A DNA stretch of 9,715 nucleotides from an uncultured Adlercreutzia sp. (GTDB taxonomy: Bacteria; Actinomycetota; Coriobacteriia; Coriobacteriales; Eggerthellaceae). Position 1 is the first letter of the stretch; every line of letters starts with the position of its first letter. Positions 1-4,884 of this stretch are shown here, piece by piece. Where the stretch lies: positions 1 through 9,715 of the forward strand of contig CABSMC010000082.1 of assembly GCA_902478715.1 (NCBI GenBank), read 5' to 3'. The notes below the pieces were generated by a model that saw only the letters and a program-made list of their open reading frames with translations, made no database searches and was not told the DNA's origin. The position numbers were made by a program, and so were the translations under genes.

Positions 1-52
1 GCCGGCCGCCGGAACCGGTCGGCGCGGCCGCCGCCGGCGACTGCTCTTCCAT
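1..52 (-). CDS. Start of an unidentified gene downstream of serS (partial)
   Basis: An ATG (complement of 50-52) lies 6 nt after the serS stop codon and opens a frame that runs off the window edge. The 17 visible residues begin MEEQSPAAAAPTGSGG, an Ala/Pro/Gly-rich start typical of disordered N-termini in GC-rich actinobacteria. A purine-rich AGAGG inside the last codons of serS lies about 11 nt upstream and could serve as a ribosome binding site, though it is rather far away. The tight spacing suggests an operon with serS. Nothing visible identifies the product. It could also be a chance ATG in GC-rich sequence. Confidence 0.42.
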   Translation of the reverse strand, partial: MEEQSPAAAAPTGSGGR

Positions 53-58
53 GGCTCT

Positions 59-1354
59 TTAGACCTCTTCCGGCCCGATCACCGTCTTGCCGCCCATATA
101 GGGAACGAGCACCTCGGGCACCGTGATGGTGCCGTCGGGATTCTGGTAGTTCTCGATGACGGCGGCCATAGTGCGGCCCACGGCCAGGCCCGACCCGTTC
201 AGGGTGTACACGAAGCGGCTGCCCTTGAAGTTGGCCGGGTCGCGGTACTTGATGTTGGCGCGACGGGCCTGGAAATCGGTGCAGCAGCTGCAGGAGGAGA
301 TCTCCTTGTAGGCGCCGTAGCTGGGCAGCCACACTTCCACGTCGTAGGTCTTCGCGGAGGAGAACCCGATGTCGCCGGTGCACAGGCTGATGACGCGATA
401 GGGCAGCTTCAGCTGCTGCAGGATGTTCTCGGCGTCTTCCACCATGGATTCCAGCTCGTCGAAACCGGTCTCGGGGGTGGCGAACTTCACCATCTCCACC
501 TTGGAGAACTGGTGCACGCGAATGATGCCGCGGGTATCGCGGCCCGCACTTCCCGCCTCCTCGCGGAAGCACGGGGTGAAGGCGCAGTAGTGCAGCGGCA
601 ACGAATCGGCGTCGAGCACTTCCCCGGCGTGCAGATTCGTCAGCTGCACCTCGGCCGTGGGGATGAGGTAGAGGCCCTCGGTGGTGTGGAAGAGGTCCTC
701 CTCGAACTTCGGCAACTGGCCCGTGCCCGTGAGCGTGGCGGCGTTGGCGAGCGCCGGCACCCACCACTCCTTGTAGCCGCGGGAGGTGTGCTGATCCAAC
801 ATGAAGGCGATGAGCGCGCGCTCGAGACGGGCGCCGGCGCCGCCCAGCACGTAGAAGCGGCTCTCGGCCAGCTTCACACCGCGCTCGAAGTCGATGATGT
901 TGAGGGCCGGCCCCAGATCCCAGTGGGCCTGGGCCGTAAAGCCCTCGGCGGCGAAGTCGCGCGGGGTGCCCCAGCGACGCACCTCCGGGTTGTCGTCCTC
1001 ATCCTCGCCCACCGGCGTGGTGGCATCCGTGAGGTTCGGGATGGCCATCATGAGCGCCTCCATGGCCGCATCCGCCTCCTCGCGGACGGCACTGGCAGCT
1101 TCCAGCTGCTCGTTGATGGCGCGCACCGACTCTTTCGCGGCCTCAGCTTCCTCGCGCTTGCCCGCGGCCATGAGGGAGCCGATCTCCTTGGAGATGCGAT
1201 TGCGGTCGGTCTGCAGCGCCTCCTCGGCGGCGATGGCCGCGCGACGCGCCTCGTCGAGGGCCGTGAACTCATCGGCGTCGAAGGAGGCATGGCGGTTGGC
1301 CATGTTCTCGGCCACTTCGTCAAGATGGTCACGTACGTATTTGGCATCAAGCAT
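59..1354 (-). CDS. serS: Seryl-tRNA synthetase
   Basis: This cytoplasmic class II aminoacyl-tRNA synthetase charges tRNA-Ser with serine using ATP, and can also charge tRNA-Sec. The 431-residue length is usual for bacterial SerRS. Residues about 25-100 form the charged, Ala/Glu-rich two-helix coiled coil that grips the long variable arm of tRNA-Ser. The catalytic core follows: the TAE serine-binding motif at 233-235, class II motif 2 beginning FREEAGSAGRDTRG at 263, EISSCS at 351-356, DFQARR at 360-365, and motif 3 (NGSGLAVGRTMAAVIEN) at about 386-402. The ATG at 1352-1354 is supported by GAAGGA on the minus strand, 6 nt upstream. EISSCS is followed by CCTDF, giving a small cysteine cluster (C355, C357, C358) where many homologues have other residues. 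I see no T-box or other riboswitch in the 225-nt upstream gap. Confidence 0.98.
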   Translation of the reverse strand: MLDAKYVRDHLDEVAENMANRHASFDADEFTALDEARRAAIAAEEALQTDRNRISKEIGSLMAAGKREEAEAAKESVRAINEQLEAASAVREEADAAMEALMMAIPNLTDATTPVGEDEDDNPEVRRWGTPRDFAAEGFTAQAHWDLGPALNIIDFERGVKLAESRFYVLGGAGARLERALIAFMLDQHTSRGYKEWWVPALANAATLTGTGQLPKFEEDLFHTTEGLYLIPTAEVQLTNLHAGEVLDADSLPLHYCAFTPCFREEAGSAGRDTRGIIRVHQFSKVEMVKFATPETGFDELESMVEDAENILQQLKLPYRVISLCTGDIGFSSAKTYDVEVWLPSYGAYKEISSCSCCTDFQARRANIKYRDPANFKGSRFVYTLNGSGLAVGRTMAAVIENYQNPDGTITVPEVLVPYMGGKTVIGPEEV

Positions 1355-1396
1355 GGGAAGTCCTTCGTCTTCAGGGTTGCTTTAGCGAGTTGCCCC

Positions 1397-1402
1397 AGTA
1401 TA
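1397..1402 (-). promoter_or_regulatory. Candidate -10 element for serS
   Basis: On the minus strand this reads TATACT, matching five of six positions of the -10 consensus, and would start transcription about 36 nt before the serS ATG. No convincing -35 box lies 16-18 nt upstream, so the call rests on the -10 and its position. The rest of the 225-nt gap between the LysR gene's stop and serS (1355-1579) shows no gene I would defend and no clear U-tract terminator. Confidence 0.33.
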
Positions 1403-1579
1403 TCGCAAGGAATAATCCGTGCCGACCAACTCGCGAGAATACGGTAAATTTCTGGGCCGCTGGGAGACAGAAGGCGCGAATGTCACCCCAAGGCCGGCAC
1501 CGCTTCCGCGCCTCACGGCATCCCTGTCGACCAGACCTTGCGCATCATCTGCACAAACCGTCGGAGAGGCGAGGATCGC

Positions 1580-2533
1580 TCACTCCTCACCGCGCGGCAC
1601 CTCCCGGGCCGCATCGAGGCACAGCTGCACGAATTCATTGAAGGAGGGCTTGCGCGAGTCGGTTCGATAGATCAGGTACACCGGATAGCTGTTCTTCTCC
1701 GCCGCCAGAGGACGTCCGCCCAAAGGCGACGTCACAGGCAACGCAGCGCCTCCCTGGGCATTTCCGAACACGAACTCGTCCTCTGCCAGCAAAAAGGGCA
1801 CACTGCCGAATTCGTCCACCTCCCGCACCCGATAACGCGGCACGCAGCCATTGCGGCGGAAGACGTCAACGGCCCCATCGAACGTGGCCCGAAGCTGCGG
1901 GCTGGTCGGGCAGAGAAGATGCTGGCTCGACAGATCTTCCAAGGTGACCCTCTCGCAACCATTGAGGGGGCTGTCGCCGGAAAAGTACACCGCCAAGGGG
2001 AACTCGGCCAGCAGCTGGCACGCGCAGCCGTCGGGCAAGAGGCTCGGTTCGCGAAAGACGATTCCCGCATCGGACTCGCCGGAGAAAACAGAGGCGTCGA
2101 TGGGAATCGCCCGATTTTGGAAGAAGCAGGGCATGGGCAATTCGGGATGACGGCCGTGAAACTGCGAAACAGCGTGATGAACCAGATTGCCCCACAGGCT
2201 CGACGAAGCGAAAACCATGTTGATCACGATGGCCTCCTGGGAGCGCTTGGCCATGTCTCGACATTGGGCGATGACCTTGTCGTAATCAGCGATGAGCTTC
2301 TCAGTGGCTGCGATGAAGTACTGACCTTCCGGGGTGAGCGCCATGGGAAAACGGGTGAAGAGCTTGAACCCCAGCTCCCGTTCGAGATTCGCTATATGCC
2401 GCGTGAGCGTCGGTTGGGAAATATGAAGCAATGCGGAGGCAACGTTGAAATTCAGCGATTTCGCCAGGACAACCGCCTCTCGAAATCGATCGAAGATCGT
2501 CTCGCTTCTTGAAAGGTCGTCTTTTGGAGCCAT
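1580..2533 (-). CDS. LysR-family transcriptional regulator
   Basis: A LysR-type regulator of 317 residues, a normal family length. Residues about 15-75 form the N-terminal winged helix-turn-helix: AVVLAKSLNFNVASALLHIS, then QPTLTRHIANLERELG and KLFTR, matching the usual 'SQPALSRQI..LE..LG..LF.R' signature. The remainder is the periplasmic-binding-protein-like effector domain, whose ligand cannot be read from sequence. I place the start at the ATG at 2531-2533, which has a strong GGGGGAGG 4-5 nt upstream, not at the in-frame ATG 19 codons earlier. The gene is transcribed away from the iron-sulfur protein gene, and a perfect T-N11-A dyad lies between them. By family precedent it probably autoregulates and controls the divergent genes. 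No clear terminator follows the stop. Confidence 0.93.
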   Translation of the reverse strand: MAPKDDLSRSETIFDRFREAVVLAKSLNFNVASALLHISQPTLTRHIANLERELGFKLFTRFPMALTPEGQYFIAATEKLIADYDKVIAQCRDMAKRSQEAIVINMVFASSSLWGNLVHHAVSQFHGRHPELPMPCFFQNRAIPIDASVFSGESDAGIVFREPSLLPDGCACQLLAEFPLAVYFSGDSPLNGCERVTLEDLSSQHLLCPTSPQLRATFDGAVDVFRRNGCVPRYRVREVDEFGSVPFLLAEDEFVFGNAQGGAALPVTSPLGGRPLAAEKNSYPVYLIYRTDSRKPSFNEFVQLCLDAAREVPRGEE

Positions 2534-2594
2534 AATTCCTCCCCCTTCCCCAGGTACCGCACCTATCTTGCCACATTTTTCCAGCCTCACTCAC

Positions 2595-2617
2595 GGCAAT
2601 GCAATACTTACATTGCC
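2595..2617. promoter_or_regulatory. LysR-type operator: perfect inverted repeat with T-N11-A
   Basis: The sequence is GGCAATG, nine bases, then CATTGCC, a perfect 7-bp inverted repeat. T2600 and A2612 are separated by exactly 11 bases inside the dyad, which is the classical LysR-type T-N11-A recognition box. It lies about 60 nt upstream of the regulator start and about 100 nt upstream of the iron-sulfur protein start, in the 186-nt divergent region 2534-2719. I could not assign matching -35/-10 promoters on either side with confidence. That LysR binds here is inferred from family knowledge and position. Confidence 0.75.
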
Positions 2618-2719
2618 CTTCCCAATTCCTCATCACTCCATCATGGCATGGAGGAACGTTTTCAATGCTGTGCCCTTACTCTGGCCTCATCGGAACATCC
2701 GAAGACGAAGGAGGAAGAA

Positions 2720-4132
2720 ATGGACAAGAACATGACGATGCTCGGACGACGCAGCTTTCTTGCGGGCATGGGCATAGCAGGGATCGGAACCCTTGCCGCT
2801 TGCGCCCCGAAGGCCAGCGACAACCCCTCTGTCGACGAGCTCGCAGATACCGGGGCTGAGACGGTCTCTGCCGCTTCTGGCCCCAAAGAGGTGACAGCAG
2901 AAACGGTGCGGATCATCCCCACGGGCGAGCAAATGTCTCTGGAGGAGCTGAATGAGAAACGCCAGGCGCTGATCGACTCGAAAACCGAAGACTACACCAT
3001 GGCCGACGGCACAGTGGTTCCCAATGTGTATGTGAAGCTTCGCGCTCTTTTCGACGGCTACGGGAACGGCCTTGGATCCGTCTTGCACGATGCCGCCTTC
3101 GGGGAAGTTATGCACCTATTCACGCCCGAAGATGCCCAGGCCTATCTGGAAATGCCCATGGGCGTCATGTTCACCGCCGACCAGTACGCAGAGAAGTCAG
3201 GGCGCTCCGCAGAAGAATGCGCCGCTCTGTGCGAGGATCTCTCCGCCCGAGGATTGCTTTTCCGCTCCCGCTCCGATGGCGAGGCGAAATATCACCAGCT
3301 GGCAGAGGCCCACGGCATTTGGGAATACAACCTGAACAAGTATGAGGAGAATCAGGGCGAGTACGTGAACCTCCACAACAATGCCTACGGTGCCGACATT
3401 CGCTTCCAGCTCTTTAACGCCCAAAGTTGCTTCTACAACGCCATCCCCTGCTCGCGAGAAGTGGTGGGGGACAGCTCCATTGCCCTTCCCTATGACGACT
3501 GGGAGGCCATTGTCTCAAAGTTCGAGAAGATTGCCGTCTCCCCCTGCCAGTGCCGACTTTCCCATAAGGCCACCAATGAAGAGGATCCGGGCGATCATCC
3601 CCTGGAGACGTGTCTGACCTTGGGCGAAGAAGCCGAGTTCTACATTGAAAACGGCATCGGACGAGAGATAACCCAGCAGGAAGCGTTGGAAATCTTGCAG
3701 CGCAGTGTGGAGGCCGGGCTGGTGATTCAGGTGGCCAACTCCGAGAAAACAGAGGTCATCTGCAGTTGCCACGGCGATTGCTGCGACATTTTGGGCGCCT
3801 ATGTCGCCATGGCGCAGAACCCCAAGAAAGACCCGTCCAACGTCAATGTGTTCGAGCACGTGAGCCACTACGAGCTGCGGCACAACGAGGACACCTGCAT
3901 TAAATGCGGTTCGTGTGAGAAGCGCTGCCCCCTTTTCGCCATCACGATGAACGACGAAGGATTCCCTGAGGTAAACGGCACGTGCGTGCGGTGCGGCCAA
4001 TGCGGCACGGTCTGCCCCGTCGGCGCCCGTACCTTGCATCTGCGCGACAAGATTCTCCAACTGCCGGAAAGCCTGCTTGACGATTACAACATGAAGGCAA
4101 AGTACCGCTTCGACCACTTCATGATCCGCTAG
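2720..4132 (+). CDS. Tat-exported lipoprotein with two [4Fe-4S] ferredoxin motifs
   Basis: A 470-residue iron-sulfur protein, probably an electron carrier on the outer face of the membrane. It opens with a Tat signal (GRRSFLAG, twin arginines R10-R11), a hydrophobic stretch and a lipobox LAAC ending at C28. Residues about 115-200 look like a winged-helix segment (TADQYAEKS..., then CEDLSARGLLFRSR). A cysteine-rich module follows: CQC at 276-278, ETC at 296-298, and CSCHGDCC at 348-355. The C-terminus holds two ferredoxin motifs of the C-x2-C-x2-C-x3-C-P type, at C393/396/399/403 and C422/425/428/432. The start at 2720 is fixed by AAGGAGG 5 nt upstream; an in-frame ATG 24 codons earlier has no ribosome binding site and would bury the signal peptide. 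The gene is divergent from the LysR gene and followed by hypA. Its redox partner is not visible. Confidence 0.9.
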   Translation: MDKNMTMLGRRSFLAGMGIAGIGTLAACAPKASDNPSVDELADTGAETVSAASGPKEVTAETVRIIPTGEQMSLEELNEKRQALIDSKTEDYTMADGTVVPNVYVKLRALFDGYGNGLGSVLHDAAFGEVMHLFTPEDAQAYLEMPMGVMFTADQYAEKSGRSAEECAALCEDLSARGLLFRSRSDGEAKYHQLAEAHGIWEYNLNKYEENQGEYVNLHNNAYGADIRFQLFNAQSCFYNAIPCSREVVGDSSIALPYDDWEAIVSKFEKIAVSPCQCRLSHKATNEEDPGDHPLETCLTLGEEAEFYIENGIGREITQQEALEILQRSVEAGLVIQVANSEKTEVICSCHGDCCDILGAYVAMAQNPKKDPSNVNVFEHVSHYELRHNEDTCIKCGSCEKRCPLFAITMNDEGFPEVNGTCVRCGQCGTVCPVGARTLHLRDKILQLPESLLDDYNMKAKYRFDHFMIR

Positions 4133-4155
4133 GGCCAACACCCTGATGCCGTTTT

Positions 4156-4195
4156 GGCGGCGCAGTCCCGTCCCTTCCCACGGCTCTGCGCCGCC
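4156..4195 (+). other. Intercistronic hairpin between ferredoxin gene and hypA
   Basis: GGCGGCGCAG at 4156-4165 and CTGCGCCGCC at 4186-4195 are perfect 10-base complements around a 20-nt loop, inside the 82-nt gap between the two genes. No U-run follows; the hypA ribosome binding site begins 7 nt after the stem. This argues against a standard intrinsic terminator. An mRNA-stabilising or processing structure that sets the ratio of the two products, or one that limits access to the hypA ribosome binding site, fits better. The role is inferred. Confidence 0.7.
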
Positions 4196-4214
4196 CCATC
4201 GAAAGGAGGACGCC

Positions 4215-4595
4215 ATGCACGAGATGGCGCTTTGCCGCAATGTGGCCGACATTGTGCTCGAGGAAGCCTCACGAGCCAACGCGGTGCGAGTAAGCGGCAT
4301 TTACCTCACTATCGGCTATGGTCGCGACATCGTTGAGGATCTGTTCGAGACCATGCTGGCCTGGATGCTCCGCGACACCATAGCGGCAGAGGCGAAGCTG
4401 CACCTCACCCGCGTCCCCTTCACGGTCCAATGCGATGATTGCGGGCATGTGTTCCACGTGGATGTGCACGACCGAAGCACTTGGCACTGCCCCCGATGCG
4501 CCTCGACTTGCTATGAGCTTAACAGCGGCATGGAGTTTTATGTGAACGACATCGAGATCATCGGGAAAACTGATCTCCCGGATATTGCGACTTAG
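4215..4595 (+). CDS. hypA: HypA/HybF-type nickel metallochaperone
   Basis: A small cytoplasmic protein of 126 residues, slightly longer than the usual 113-119. HypA normally delivers nickel to NiFe-hydrogenase precursors, working with the GTPase HypB, and in some bacteria also serves urease. It begins MHE, so the N-terminal amine and His2 used for nickel binding are present. The structural zinc site is present as CDDC (C73, C76) and CPRC (C92, C95). The pattern through 'RVSGIYLTIG' and 'AKLHL' aligns with E. coli HypA. The ATG at 4215 has AAGGAGG 5 nt upstream; an upstream in-frame ATG would run through the intercistronic hairpin and is unlikely. No hypB, hydrogenase or urease gene is in the window, so its client is unknown. 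The last codons overlap the convergent small gene by 4 nt. Confidence 0.93.
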   Translation: MHEMALCRNVADIVLEEASRANAVRVSGIYLTIGYGRDIVEDLFETMLAWMLRDTIAAEAKLHLTRVPFTVQCDDCGHVFHVDVHDRSTWHCPRCASTCYELNSGMEFYVNDIEIIGKTDLPDIAT

Positions 4596-4786
4596 CTCTC
4601 GTCCTCGTCATCGTCATCGAAGAGCGACCAGTCGTCTTCGGTCTTCTCGTGGTTCTTGAACTGCTTGCGCGTCTTGCGCTCCAGAATGAAACACACGATG
4701 ATGCTGATCACAAGACCGCCACCGACCAGAATGCCGATGCCGGGCATGGTCTCGAACAGAAAATGGTACAGCTCTTCGATGTTCAT
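4592..4786 (-). CDS. Small single-pass membrane protein with acidic tail
   Basis: A 64-residue protein with one predicted membrane helix at about 16-36 (GIGILVGGGLVISIIVCFIL), a basic stretch (ERKTRKQFKNHEK) just after it, and a strongly acidic end (DDDDEDES). The basic flank places the C-terminus in the cytoplasm. I do not recognise a functional family. It lies downstream of and co-directional with the kinase gene after a 98-nt gap. An in-frame TAG three codons upstream makes 4784-4786 the only reasonable ATG, but the ribosome binding site is poor. Its TAA overlaps the hypA stop tail to tail in the tetranucleotide TTAG. A well-formed helix with charged tail supports a real gene over a chance frame. 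Confidence 0.75.
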   Translation of the reverse strand: MNIEELYHFLFETMPGIGILVGGGLVISIIVCFILERKTRKQFKNHEKTEDDWSLFDDDDEDES

Positions 4787-4856
4787 AGGTCGCTATCTCG
4801 CCTTCTTCGCCTACGCCGCTCGCGCCGCGGCAGGTGGGTTCGTCATTGGTGCTGTC

Positions 4857-4862
4857 AGTATA
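4857..4862 (-). promoter_or_regulatory. Candidate -10 element for the small membrane protein
   Basis: The minus strand reads TATACT here, within the 8-bp palindrome AGTATACT (4857-4864), about 70 nt before the small gene's ATG. No good -35 box is visible. If real, it would allow the 64-aa protein to be expressed apart from the kinase. A short GC-rich inverted repeat (GCCGC at 4815-4819, GCGGC at 4827-4831) lies in the same gap, without a U-run. Confidence 0.27.
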
Positions 4863-4884
4863 CTATGACCTGCAGGGAAGTGGC

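Noticed and set aside
512..1447. A 311-codon plus-strand frame opposite serS.
   Set aside because: It is a shadow of a certain gene; the translation shows no family features.
2534..2590. Upstream in-frame ATG adding 19 residues to the LysR regulator.
   Set aside because: The internal ATG at 2533 has a much stronger ribosome binding site and gives a standard LysR N-terminus.
2648..2719. Upstream in-frame ATG adding 24 residues to the iron-sulfur lipoprotein.
   Set aside because: It has no ribosome binding site and would put a non-hydrophobic extension before the Tat signal, whereas the ATG at 2720 has AAGGAGG at ideal spacing.
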